Shown here one piece after another: positions 24,190 through 36,125 of a stretch of DNA of 64,000 nucleotides. Made by a program: the position numbers and the translations under genes. The notes beneath the pieces are model-generated. The model saw only the letters and a program-made list of their open reading frames with translations, was not told where the DNA came from and searched no databases. How positions within the stretch are numbered: position 1 is the first letter of the stretch; the number at the start of each line of letters is the position of its first letter. The DNA comes from Cryptomeria japonica (taxonomy: Eukaryota; Streptophyta; Pinopsida; Cupressales; Cupressaceae): contig NC_081410.1 in the NCBI RefSeq assembly GCF_030272615.1, forward strand, positions 289,353,957-289,417,956, written 5' to 3'.

Positions 24190-25128
24190 AAAACTAAATT
24201 CTAACTATGAATTCTAATCTAAACTTGGGTGATACATCATTTTATTCTCTCTTTTAGAATAGATGTTATTCTTTTCTATTTTTTCAAAAAAGATTTTAAA
24301 AGTTGGAGTATTAATGATTAACACAACTTTGAAATCACTACAGAATAACTTAAAGTATGCTAATGAATAATTCAAATAACAAGAAGAAAATTTTCCATGA
24401 AAGCACAAAGTCTTTAGTTGCTTTCCTAGGACAAGAAAATAGTATTTAAGCACATTATTCAAAATACTATAGTCCTATCAACCTTTGATAAATAACTTTT
24501 GTAACCCAATGTATTTTCTCCATATAACAAGACAAAGCCTAAAGTTTTCGTATTGATATCTAATTGCAATTTTAACAATATTTCCTTGAAATATCAAGAT
24601 GGAGCTCAAAGTATTCAAATAGCTATATCTTGTACTAATTTTATTTCATAAATGCTGAAATGTGATACAAAGTTTACAAGACAAAATGTGTTCTCCTCTT
24701 TAATAATACTTCTCCACAATGCTTTTACTTGATCAAAACAAATTTTATAACAAGAATGATGTAAGAACACTCTCACCATAAAAAAAAATGTATTCAACAC
24801 AAATTTTGAATGCCAAAGATGTCTTCTTATTTGATCAAATTTGCAAAATAACAATATTAACGCAAAGTTTCACTTTGCTCTTTACTTTGGCAAAGTTTCG
24901 TTGCATAAGATTAAATATTCTAATTACAATCACCCTTGTATATATAGGAGGGGGGAAATGATCTAATCTAGGAAAGCTACAACAAACTATGACTAAGTAA
25001 AAAATGAATCCTACTTGACTTAGAACTTGTGAATATTCTAGATGCAAAAACATAAATACAAAATGACACTTGAAGTGTCTAATTCTAACTGCAAAAATGC
25101 ACCTACAACTTTAAAAATATAAAAACAA
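24190..25128. other. Unassigned AT-rich segment
   Basis: Only short accidental frames. I see no LTR pair, RNA gene or conserved domain. Confidence 0.4.
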
Positions 25129-25860
25129 CTAAGTGTCACCAGACACTTCATTATGATCTTGATTCATGAATTCCTTGAACTTTTGAAGAGCACCCTTCAT
25201 GTGTTCTTCATCATGTCCTTGATTATTGTTTGTGATAACTTTGACCCAAGTGATAGAATCTCCAAGGCCAACATAACATCTTTTGTGCTTCTTCAGAAGA
25301 GAATCCAAGTTATCCAAATTAACTTGAATATCTAATGAGCAAGTTGAATTATTTTATAATAACATCTTCCTGAAGAGGCTTTTGATTCTCATCAAGGAAT
25401 GTGAAAGGAATTGCTGATACATTTTCAATGATTTCATTTCCCTTGTTAACCAAACATTGGTATTGGCAATCTAATATTTTGAAATGTGTCCCTTATTGCA
25501 ATTTTTTCCTTTTGAGACCATAATAACATCTTCCTTTCACAATAACATCTTCCTTTAATATTCCTTGATGTTATTTGACAATAACATCTTCCTTTCACAT
25601 TCCTTGATTCTCATCAAGGAATGTGAAAGAAGTGATGATACTTTTTCAATGATTTCATTTCCCTTGTTAACCAAACATTGGTATTGGCAATCTAATATTC
25701 TAAAATATGGCCCTTATTGAAGTTTTTTTTCCTTTTGAGACCATTGGATGAGGGCTAAGGGTGAACCTACAATCTTATTCTTTTCATACATTGGATCTAG
25801 AACATATCTATCGTCCTCAAGATCCTCAAGGATATCCACAAGATTTAGGTTCTCAATTTG
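25129..25860 (-). pseudogene. Decayed unknown ORF with an internal duplication
   Basis: Reading the minus strand from an ATG near 25,866, the frame gives MEQIENLNLVDILEDLEDDR, LDPMYEKNKIVGSPLALIQ, then after a frame change CQYQCLVNKGNEIIE and ENQKPLQEDVIIK, and finally an open stretch 25,317-25,129 with NLDSLLKKHKRCYVGLGDS, TWVKVITNN and a stop. I do not recognise the family. The right end is cut by the element C insertion, five bases upstream of the ATG. Confidence 0.5.
25358..25742. repeat. ~225-bp imperfect direct duplication
   Basis: TTGATTCTCATCAAGGAATG followed by ATTTCATTTCCCTTGTTAAC and GGTATTGGCAATCTAATATT occurs twice (from about 25,380 and about 25,602). Short AATAACATCTTCCTTTCAC words repeat between the copies. 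Confidence 0.8.
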
Positions 25861-25871
25861 CTCCATAGTAA

Positions 25872-27143
25872 TGTGTGTGTGAAAAGTGGATAAAGTATGT
25901 AAGTTGTAAGATACAACACTTCAATTAAGTCATTGCATGCATGGTTAGACAAATATAATAATGAATATTAAAACCATAACAAATCGACCTATTGCCTTCT
26001 ATAAGATGAGAGTATAGACTTTCTCTCAGATTTGTCTAAGCAATATCAGTGAATAGACTACACCAAAATGAAGGATTTAATCTATATGAGCACAAGAATA
26101 AGCTAAATGGATGCAATATTAAGCTAGATGAATTCAAGCAATAACGATTAAATTAAGTATGCAAAAAGCTAAACTAAGTTGCAATAATCTCAAAGCACAA
26201 TATCTTCAATGACTCCAGAGAAAAAACTTCACAATAACAATAAATCTCCAAGGTGTCTTGAATGAGAGATGAAGGCTAAATTTATAGAGATTCAAAAGAG
26301 AGACCAACGGTCAAGATCGATTAACAATGAGTGGTTGAGATTCCTCAAGAAAAAGCACAATCCAGGTTAATTGAAATAATTGAGAGATCGAATTAAGGTA
26401 ATCTTGAGATAGATTCCAATTATAACTTGTTTGAATGCATTCAGATTATAAGTCTAAGTGTGCATTGGAGATAAAATTTAGTTGATTCCATCCACTTGAG
26501 ATAAAAATAGGTGATTCCATGGACATTTCTTTAATTTGCTCAAGATTTTTATTTAGAAAAAGCCTTTTCAATAAAACTGAACCTCTTTCCTCAAGAAAAG
26601 CTTTGAGTTTTAATTTTAGAGAAAATGATTAATTCAATTTAATTGCTTTTCTGAAATTTCTCAAGTTATCTCAGTTTTAGAAAAAGAAATATCTTAAGTT
26701 TGATTTATTCTCTCAATTTAATTCTTTTATTTTGTTTTCAATTTAACTCATTCTTTTTCATATTAATTCCTTTTTTTGTGATTAATTTCTTTTTGTAAAT
26801 TAATTCCTCTTTTTGTGATTAATCTCTTTTTGTAAATTAATTCATCTTTTGTGATTAATCTCTTTTTGTAAATTAAATGGAAAATTTATTTATTAATTAA
26901 ATATTTAAGATATTTAATTAAATAAATAGGATAATTGATCAAAATGATTTACTTGGAATGATTTAATTAATTAGATAAATATTTAATTAATATAGAGTGA
27001 TTAACTTGCCATGTAATATTAATGATTGAAGAATTAATTAATTAGGTGCTCAAAGTTTATTTAATTGCCTTTTGGTTAGGACCTTGGTGATGTTGTCGAG
27101 ATTAGGGGCCCATGGTTTAGGTGACCATTTTTAGGGTATTACA
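25872..27143 (-). repeat. 3' LTR of element C
   Basis: 1,272 bp. Minus strand begins TGTAATACCCTAAAAATGG at 27,143 and ends in CACACA at 25,872. Collinear with 37,396-38,590. Positions 26,860-27,060 are an AT-rich block of AATTAAATA-type palindromes in the U3 region. Confidence 0.9.
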
Positions 27144-27158
27144 TTTTCCCATCTTTGA
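27144..27158 (-). other. Polypurine tract of element C
   Basis: Minus strand TCAAAGATGGGAAAA directly before the 3' LTR start TGTAAT. It is the purine-rich primer for plus-strand cDNA synthesis. Confidence 0.8.
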
Positions 27159-28150
27159 ATTAATGTGCGAGCAGCACATTGGTTCAAATAATAGTTGATG
27201 TCAAATATAAATCGGTTCTTAACTTCATGAATCACAAACCAATAAAGAGCGAGATGTTCAGCTTGATTTGAAGTGATGAAACTGAACAGATTTAATTAAA
27301 GTGTTATTGATCTTGAACTTGATTGAACTAGGACTGACAAAGAGCGAGATGTCATTCTTGAACTTGATGGATCAAGAAACGAGCATCGATCTAAAACTTG
27401 ATTGAAATAGATTGAGCGAACAAACAAAACTGATTGTGAACTTAATTGAACAAGAATCGACTGAGCAAGAGATAAAACCATTTTTGAACTTGATTGAACA
27501 AGAATCGATTGAGAAAAGAGATAAAACCGATTCTGAACTTGATTGAACAAGAATCGACTAAGCAAAGTGAGAGTGTCCATCTTGATTTGATGTGATGAAA
27601 CTGAACACTGATTTGAGGATTGATTCAGATAAGGACAAAAATTGATATGCCCCTAGAGATTGCTTTATTTGACATCGAAGAATCTCAACTTAATACGACG
27701 CAATTTAGTTAAGATGCCCCTAGTAACAAGTTTTAATTAATTTTCTTTGACTGAAAAGATTTTTGTTCGACTTTAGATGAAGATTTGGAAAATTTCTCGA
27801 CTTTTGAATAATGATAATCACTAAAAAAGATGTAATGAGGTATGCCCCCTTGGGAGAGAAATCAAAAGATAGCGAGGGTACAATGATTTTAGGCAATTTT
27901 TAGCAATGATAATTATTTGAGCATGAAGATTGATGTTGAAGAATTAATTTTGAGATCAGAGATGATTTGAGTGCCAAAAATGATTCGAAAATTGACTTGA
28001 CGATGAAAGTGCTAAGTGGTCAACATTATGAAATTTTGACTAGAGAATTGATGTCAGATTTTGATTTTGATCCCGAAAATGGACTCAGGATAGTCGATTT
28101 AGTTTAGGGTACAACTTGTATGTCCATCGGAGCAATTTTAAAAATTAGGG
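27159..28150. other. Region between the 3' LTR of C and PMD-C promoter
   Basis: Non-coding. It holds a tandem repeat (27,296-27,575) and several minus-strand GGGGCAT purine words: TAGGGGCATATC (about 27,645), TAGGGGCATC (about 27,715) and AAGGGGGCATACC (about 27,845). Element B and D have the same kind of words at the equivalent place. Confidence 0.55.
27296..27575. repeat. Degenerate ~50-bp tandem repeat upstream of PMD-C
   Basis: Recurring AACTTGATTGAACAAGAATC followed by GA(C/T)TGAG and AGAGATAAAACC. The three best copies lie between 27,427 and 27,570, with poorer copies before. The minus-strand frame across it is a repeat artefact. Confidence 0.8.
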
Positions 28151-28157
28151 TTTGGGC

Positions 28158-28165
28158 TATATAAG
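28158..28165 (+). promoter_or_regulatory. TATA box of PMD-C
   Basis: TATATAAG within GGGCTATATAAGGGG, 80 bp before the ATG at 28,239. Copies B and D have a TATA-like box at a matching distance. Confidence 0.65.
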
Positions 28166-28226
28166 GGGTTCAATGTGTCATTGTCAATTCATTTTACCTC
28201 TCAAAGTTTAAAATTTGAAAAACCTC

Positions 28227-30650
28227 ATGCGAAGAAAAATGGCAACTCTGATTCAAGAGCATCGATTTGAGCACCAGAGATGTCATAATCGGCCGCGGAA
28301 CTACGCCCCAACAGTAAGTGATCGATCTTTGCCCTCTGCATTTCTCAATTTTTGAATTTTTGTTGAATTTTTGCATTTTTTATTTTGTTTAAAGTCATTT
28401 ATGTTATTTTATCTTGTGGTTTGTTATTGTTTGTCATACGAGTTTTTGTCACTTTGTATTTTGTCTTATGGGCATATAGGGTTTTTCGTCTGGTAGTCAC
28501 CCTTATTTCATATGATAATGTGTTTAAGCGACCATTTAGTCATGTGACATGTAATAAATTGTCGTTTAGGTTTATTTACTCATCGTGTTTTTAATGTTCT
28601 CTCATACGAGTTGCTACTTGTCTGTGGAAACTCATATGAAAAACAACAAGTAGTTTTTAAGGTTCAAATAGCAATTTTTGATATTGAATGTTGTATATTT
28701 GGATTCGTTAGCATTTTATCACATTCTTAGTGCAAAGTTGATCACGTAGTGACGATTTGTATGTTTGATTTTGTAGATTCAGTTGCAGGATATTCAATTT
28801 TGGTGTACATTTCCACTAACAATGAGGCTAGTACATGATTTATTAGACGCACAAAGAGGTCATATTGGGTTGTGTGGATTCGGATACCTGTTGCAAATAC
28901 CTGATATCCATGTGAATCATGGTATGTTGACCACTTTAGTTGAGCATTTTAATTCTGAGCATAACACCTTTCATTTAACAGTTGGAGAGATGACCATCAT
29001 GCCAGAGGATATATACAGAATATTGAGGATTCGTTTGCGGGAGATAAATTAGATTATGATTCTACTCCACGATCGGGTATTTTGGCTCTGAGATGGATAT
29101 TCCATTATGAGACTATCCTTGATCATTCTATCACTTGGGATGATTTGATGAGTAGATATGGTGCAGAGTACCCTATGGCTTGTGTTTTGGTTAGTATGAT
29201 TGGTTGTTTTGTGATGCCTGATAGAGGATAATAGAGATCTATATGTGGTTGGGGTAGGATTCTTGAGAGGTTATTGACTCATCTAGTGAGATTAGGGTGG
29301 GGATCATGCTTACTCACTCATATGTATCATAAGATGCATGAGATTGTGTATTGAGAGGGGAAGAGCATGGAAGCAGGTGTGTTAGTTTTAAAGATATAGG
29401 CATGGGAGCATATCCCTCTATGCAGACCTATTGTAGATGATTTGTGGGAGGTGCACCATCCTATTGTATGTTGTTACTCAGGTTATGTTACACAGTCCCA
29501 CCTAGGTAAGACTGATTATTAGAGGAGTCAGTTGGATGATTTGAGCGTCGTGGTGTGGAGACCATATAGGGGTCTAGAGATATGGGACAATTGGAGAGCA
29601 CAAAGGAAGGATATGTTTATGACTCGACCTCTCATTGGTAGATTGGTATCTATTATTGAGTGATTTGTAGTTTCTAGGGTGATGAGACAGTATGGGAGAC
29701 TACAAAGTATATCCCAGGAGTTCACAACATATGCTAGATATGGGGAGGAGGAGAGACGAGGATGGGCACTGAGACTATCATATGCACTGAGCATGTAGGA
29801 GTTTGTGGGTTTACAACCATAGTGATGGGATTATCTAGAGGATGTGGCAGATGCAAGGGTATTGCCCCTGTATAGAGATTGGTTTTAGAGACATCCTTTT
29901 CCTTGGTTTACAAATCCGGAAGAGAATGCACCTCTTATAGAGGAGATTGAGGAGGATGCACTAGCATAGGCATAGGTACTAGGTCAAGTACAGGGATGAG
30001 GGTAGGTACAAGAACAAAGAGTGGATGTACCTAGATGGACAGGAGGTGATCCTGGTGCTAGTAGCAGCAAGGCAGCAGTGGGAGGTCAACAGCGACAGAG
30101 AGGGGAGGGTGGATCCTTAGGAGATGTTGGGGTTGAGGTTGGCAGTTCTTGGGTAGCAGAGGTTGGAGGTGAAGAGGAGAGAGCAGCTCCTAGGTAGGTT
30201 AGGTAGTAGAGAGATGAGCAAGGAGGTGGAGATGGGGAGATGGGGAGAGAGTAGGCAGTACCAGACGTAATACAGTCTTTGAGGACTAGGGTGATAGGTT
30301 TGCAGTCACAGTTAGTAGTGGCACAAACGCAGTTGGCAAAATGAGATCGAAAGATCATTGAGATCAGAGTTGAGCGCAATCGACAGCTTACAGAGGTGAG
30401 AACAGAGCGAGATCGATAGCTTGCATAGGTGAGAGCAGAGTGAGATGCTCTTCAACAATATGTTTTGCATCAGACAAGTCATGTAGCTTATTATGTTGTA
30501 GCTTATAGTGTAGCGGTCCCAGTAGGACAACAGGTTGTTGTGTATTCTCGATATATGGCTCGATCTGAGGGAGCTAGGGCACCTAGATAGAACGTCAGAC
30601 AGCAAGCACCACCTCCTCCACCCGATGATGAGAGAGAGGAAGAGAGCTGG
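28227..30650 (+). pseudogene. TE-borne plant mobile domain gene, copy C (two exons, decayed)
   Basis: Exon 1 is 28,239-28,313 (25 codons from ATGGCAACTCTG; an in-frame ATG at 28,227 adds four). The intron is GTAAGT...TTGTAG, 28,314-28,776. Exon 2 opens at 28,777 and carries the PMD core: LLQIPDIHVNHGMLTTLVEH then NTFHLTVGEMTI and EDIYRILRI. A one-base shift near 29,047 follows; the next frame stays open to about 30,650 apart from some 19 stops. It shows CGWGRILERL, HLGKTDY, PHPFPWFTNPEE-like text (29,885-29,930), a coiled coil near 30,330-30,450, AYYVVAYSVAVPVGQQVV and SRYMARSEGARAP, ending in a PPPPPDDERE tail. It lies antisense to the gag-derived frame of its element. PMD function in TEs is unknown. 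Confidence 0.82.
28395..28640 (+). repeat. TTTTGTC/CATACGAG motif array in PMD-C intron
   Basis: TTTGTCATACGAG, TTTTGTCACTTTG, TTTTGTCTTATGG, TTTCGTCTGG, TTTAGTCATG, AATTGTCGTTTAGG and CTCATACGAGTTGCTAC. It is the same vocabulary as PMD-A's intron and the leaders of A, C and F. Confidence 0.55.
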
Positions 30651-33600
30651 GATTTTTTATATCTCCTAGATTTTGTTATATACCCCATTTTTATAGCCTA
30701 TACAATTCTTGCTTCGATGAAACATTGTATTTGGCATTTGATATCATTTGTACTCTTAGACACTAGATTATGACGAGATATACGAGCTCTTGATTTGATT
30801 TAATCATACTTGTGTTGATTGCTTCTAAGATGTCTATTTATATGCTTTATTCTATATGTATGCATATCTTTTTAGTATGGATGTATGTAATGGAGATGAA
30901 TATGGATGTTGTGTTTTTTTCTATTTCTTTTTCATATGCAAATAAATGATGAAAATGAGTAACTAGTAATGCAAATGTTTATTTTTCATGCAATAATATG
31001 AATGCAAATAAGTACATAATGAAATGTATGGATCTATATAAGATGCTTATGTATGTAGCTAACATATCAATACACAAGTACTCGATCAGAGGAATGATGA
31101 TGAAAAAGGGTTCCACTTAGCTGAGAAATGATGATTGCTTCTGACTCTCATTCAAAAGATAAAGAGATCATTGTTATCATGTCGAAATCACCTGAAATGC
31201 ATTAAATTTAGAATGAATGCAACTTAAAATTAGTCACTGGATTTGGTATGCTATTTTTTCATCACTGAGCTTTTTACAAGCACATCAAGCAAAACAGAAT
31301 TCCTTCCTTTTCATATGTAATATTAATTATCTTGTCCACAATGACCCTTTTATCATTCATATCCTTGGACAGATTACACATGCATCTGGATTGCACATTA
31401 AATAAATTCCCTCAAAACAGACAAAGAAATGACTCCAACCTCCCTGTAGCATTCAAATAAGTAGAGTCAAGGTATGTGTGGTGATTTCACCTTGATGTGA
31501 AGGCACTTATCATAGACACCCAACTGATTAGATGTTTCTAGATCATTCAAACTATTCCTACAAGCATAAATTAAAGAAAAATATTATGCCCCCAATCCTT
31601 GCTCCTCTTAGTCAAGATAGACTTCCTCGACTTACTTAGAGGGAATAATAATAAAAAACCAATTTGATAGACAACGGACAAAGAAAATTTTAATCATATC
31701 TCAAACAGTTTAGTGATTGTTTTCAGTAGTCTTGTTTTGCTAGTTTACTCAGTGATAAAACTCTTCAGTAGTTTGGAGACGGGTGACTAAATCAGAGTGG
31801 ATGACCTGGTACTACCGATAGAAAGATGACTTGCTTGATACAATGTAGGACATGCAAATTGATCAGTTGATTATCCTAATACTAGGACATTGATCGGTTT
31901 CAATCCATGAGGGTTCCAAGAGAACCAGATGTCACAAAAGTGACTAAAATATATGTACAAGCAAAACAAAGATGCAACACTTCAGTACAAGAGATAAGAC
32001 CAACCTAGACAAAATTTAGTAGCCATACTGATCTATGTGATTGTTTTGATTTGATCATTGATAGGAATGTCTAGTTTCAAAGATTAAGTACCTCGTATAA
32101 GACCGATATGTCTGGTTTCAAGCATATGCTTCCTTGTATAAGACATGTTGTTGTGTGATAAATTTTGATAGATTGATTAACAAGACATGCAATAAGTTTG
32201 GTTGCAGACTTTGAGAGTTTGTCTGTTGTTGATTTGGTTTGATGGACGGTCTATGATTTCCTGGTTTGATTTTTTAGATTTTGATTTTGTGAGTTTTTTT
32301 ATTTTTAGGATTTTGTTGAGGACATTTTATGATTTTTTTAAGGATTTTCTCAGCTATGCCCCCAGTATGTAGACCTATATGACATGATGATCTGTAGAAT
32401 GCATGTGGAGACCATGAATTTTTGATATGACCTATGTTAATGCAATATGTATTATGAAGATGTAGTTCCTATTCGAACAAGGATGATTGTGTTTATTTAG
32501 CCTTTTGTAATACACCAATTGAGTTAGAGGTACAAAACATTTCATAGATAAGCGGTCAATTGATCCTTAAGGTCCCCTGAAACATACAAATTAACACACT
32601 TAGTGACTAGGATTTGCAAATGGAAACACAGAAAACTTCCCCATTGGTTCTTGAAACTTTGATCTTCTTTTGCCCATGTGTGTGCAAATGAGTTAATTCC
32701 CACTCTTGTGTTCACTAAAGATCCTTAGCATCCTACATGACTATCTAGATGGATTATTCTAACTTCAAAAGAATCCTGAATAGAGCCTTGCTGCCAGCAA
32801 GCTTTTAGAGCTCCGACGAGGTTATAGACTGTAATTTCTCAAATATTGTTCTATTGCCAACAGGCGTTCATAGCCCTAATGGAGTTACTCGCATGTTCCC
32901 ATAATCAAGCTTTTGTCACACTTTGTATGCGTTATATTTGCCTTGAGATGAATATTTGGCATGGCACTTTTCTTTTTTTATTTTCTTGCCTTGACTTGTA
33001 AGTAATGAAACCTACTTGGGTGTGACAATTATAGCAGTACTGAAGTAGAATTTTTATATTTTTCACTAGGCATAAGATCAACTAGGTATCTAGAATGAAT
33101 TAGAGATTTTGTTAATGTGTTTGAGATATAGCAATTGATAGATTTTGGGTTAACAAGTCTCAAATAGTGAAATCATTATCCAACCATAAGTAAAGCATCG
33201 TCAAAGGGTAATGATGAAAATGAATGACCTTAGGACCTCAAAGACTTCATGTCTGAATATCTAAGAAAGGAGATGACCCTTGTTTGCCTTGAATGCAAAC
33301 AAATGATAAACTTGGATAGTTGCCTTGTTTTATTAATGCTGCTATATACAAATACAAAAATTTTGTGAATGCAATGCATTTAAAAAATAAACTATGTGAT
33401 GCAGTGCTTTTAATAAAATGATATGCAATGAAAAAAGCAAAACCAAAACTAACCCAGCCCTTAGATATATATCGTTTAAGGTGCATGTTGTTCATAGGGT
33501 CAATGAGTTTTGTGTAGGTAGTTCATTGGTCTTTGTTTAAAGAGTCGGATAAAGATGTCTTTCCAAGAAGGACTCAACTAAGTGCGTATGTTCAACATCT
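30651..33600. other. Non-coding spacer of element C between PMD-C and the gag-derived frame
   Basis: Up to about 32,350 it matches element A's PMD-pol spacer (2,322-3,950). From there to 33,600 I find no pol motif and no matching segment elsewhere in the window. This marks where the polyprotein would have been. Confidence 0.55.
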
Positions 33601-34190
33601 CCAATGTTGATTTCCTTAGTTTTCTAGATTTTGAAATGAAACTAGGGTAAAGCCTTATGCAAAGGATTAGATAAGCGAGATGGAAGGATGAAAAAGAGGT
33701 GTTGGGTAATGGACCGGATATTGAAAGTTTGGTGCATGAGTGAATGGAAATGTTGGCAGGATCACCATTTGTACACATCTTGAGGGATGGTGGAGTGATG
33801 GAGGTAAAGTAGATCTCAGATTTTGAAATTTGGATGGAAGAACAGCCAGGGATTTTGGGACATAAGGATCCAAAATGGATGAAGGAGATGATGGAGAAAT
33901 AGATTTGGAATATTTGGATGGAGGAACAACAATCTTGGATGTTGATTTGGATTTTTCTTTAGACTGTTGTACTTCAAGGAGACGCTTAGGGATCCACATG
34001 GTTTTTGATTTTTCATGCTTTTAAAATTTCTTGGAACGCATTGCTTCTACAAGTGCTTTAGGAGCCCATATAGCTTTTGATTTTGCTTTCTTTTTCTCAG
34101 TGATACTTTGTGTCCTTCTATATGGATGGAAGGTATGCAAAGACGTACACCTTTGTTTATCCTACAGAAGGGATGGAGGAATACAGGGTC
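33600..34190 (-). pseudogene. Low-complexity tail of the element C frame (decayed)
   Basis: Continuing left from the frame below, with stops and shifts, the minus strand shows two related units: AIWAPKALVEAMRSKKF and MWIPKRLLEVQQSKEK. A Ser/Pro/Lys-rich stretch follows. I cannot assign it to a known domain; it may be an element-specific C-terminal extension. Confidence 0.4.
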
Positions 34191-35393
34191 CTAAAATGGA
34201 TGGAAGAGATGAAGGGGAAGGCATGTATCTAGATTTTGGTTTAGTAGGGATACCAACATATTGAGGATATCACTAAGGCCATGACCCTTAATAATGTCTT
34301 TAACATGGAGACATTCTTGCTTGTGAAGGTCTACCTCTTTGTGTTTATAAATGTTTTGACTTGTAGGATCATGAGAGGGCTTTGTAGGCATGATGGATCC
34401 ATGAGGTAAACATGGAGGATTATGACAAGGAGATGAAGGTATACTTTGATCTTGACATGAAAGAGGACCTTTGAATAGAGTAGGAAGGGTGTTTAACTCT
34501 TCATTTTGAATAGGATCATTTGAAAAGGTGGAAGAGGCATCATGATCTTGCTTAGGAAGGATACTTTTCTTTTGAGATGGAAGGGGGTCATCTTGGAAGA
34601 AATGGAAAGGTATATTGGGATCCTGATAGGATTCTAGGGAGTTAAGATCCTTTTCAACCATTGGATGGGATGGCCCTTGAGAGTCAACATGAGAAGATTC
34701 ATCATTAGGTTCATCATTAGGTTCATCATATGGTATGGATTGTTGTTGAGAAACCTTAGGAGATGGATGCATAATGGAAGAGAGGGAGGATACATGTGGG
34801 CCATTACTATATACTGGTTCATCATTTTGATAATGCTTGGTAATGACATCTGGTTTCTCTTTAGTTGAATTATTATGATCTTTAATTTTAATAACACCAT
34901 CATCAAGGAGGTCTTGAATTTTATGTTTTAATTCCATACACATTGAATTCTTATGTTTGTTATGCCTATGGTATGCATAGTAACTATTCAAAATTTTACA
35001 TCCCCATGTGGTCTTTTTAGGCAATATGATAAGATTGTGCTTAAGAAGCTCCTTCAAGGTTGACTCAATAGATTGCCCCAAAGGTGTAAACTGACTATCT
35101 AGGGGATAGATGTCTTTTTGTCTTGGTGAAGCTGTTTTGTGATCTTGTATGAGATTTGGCTTTTGATTTTCAATTACTTGTTGTTCCACCATATATAATT
35201 GTTTTAGCATTTATTGAAGTCTGGTGTTCTTGATATCATGAAATTTTATCTCAAGAGGTGTCATTGAATCTTTTTGTTGAGCTTGAATGTCATATATTTC
35301 TTGCTTAAGATTTTGAATTTGTTGGGCCAAGGTAGCCATGGGCTTCTTACTTTTGTTAGAATTTTTAGAAGAGCTTCTGGTTCGAACAGGTAT
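34191..35393 (-). pseudogene. gag-derived frame of element C lacking the capsid domain
   Basis: The N-terminus (35,393-35,215) reads PVRTRSSSKNSNKSKKPMA and LAQQIQNLKQEIYDIQAQQK, matching the gag start of A (MPTQTRSSQ); its initiator is ATA here. After one TAA a 339-codon open stretch follows. It contains QFTPLGQSIESTLKELLKHN, the linker just before the knuckle in A and B, and a damaged knuckle AYHRHNKHKNSMC with MELKHKIQDLLDDG. The rest is a Pro/Ser/Asp-rich tail. The Retrotrans_gag capsid block seen in A and B (FPRSLGGQ...) is absent. Fragment F repeats the N-terminal part, with GAA where C has the TAA. Confidence 0.7.
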
Positions 35394-35714
35394 TTACAAC
35401 CGATGTGACCGATGGTGAGATGTGATGCAGATGTCAAGACTAAATCAAAGCTAGTTACGTGTTTGACGTAGTGATTTGAGAGAAGTGACTAAGACTCAGA
35501 CTAGCTTTAGGAACGATCTATCTTGTATAAGACATGATCTAAGTAACTTAGGTTGATTAAGTTTGATAAGTAGTTGATTAAACTAATTGAAAGATGATCG
35601 ACAAAATCGTGCAACACAATAGCAGGGGTACACTATCAAGATTGTTTACGCTCAGGATGAAAAAGACCAAATAGATGCTTACTATAGACTGATTAGGCAA
35701 GTATGACAATTCTG

Positions 35715-36125
35715 GAAAAAGTGTGAAAAGAGACAAGTTTCTGGACTGACCAAATCAGAAATTTGTATGATAGTATTTAGATCCAGATGACAATTTACCA
35801 AAGTCTCAGATGACACAAACAATTTCTTGTACAAGTTGTTGCCTATACTCATGACAGTTTAGTGTTCTTCAAACAACAATCTGATGAGGATAATGATTAC
35901 TTGTGCGATAGTCTATTAAAGGTTAGATGATAATTATCTAGGACTAGAATGATAATTCTAAAGACCAGGATGACAATTTCGATAGGACCAAATGAAAAAC
36001 TGACAGGATGAATTCAGACTCGTATGACAGCAGGTCTATAACCAGATGATAAAATAGCAAACTTGTATGATAATATATATAAAGCCAGACAATAATTCAG
36101 TAGACTCGTACAACAAAGGACTAGA
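35715..36125 (-). repeat. Leader motif array, gag-proximal block (element C)
   Basis: Plus-strand GATGACAATTT, ACTCATGACAG, GATGATAATT, AATGATAATTC, GGATGACAATTTC and ACTCGTATGACAG, often 21-22 bp apart. The sense strand reads AATTGTCATC. Fragment F keeps more CG forms (GACGACAATTC, ACTCGTACGACAG), which shows the ancestral word contained CpG. Confidence 0.6.

Noticed and set aside
27296-27580. Minus-strand protein with repeated Q-S-I-L-V-Q-S-S units
   Set aside because: Translation of a non-coding tandem repeat upstream of PMD-C.
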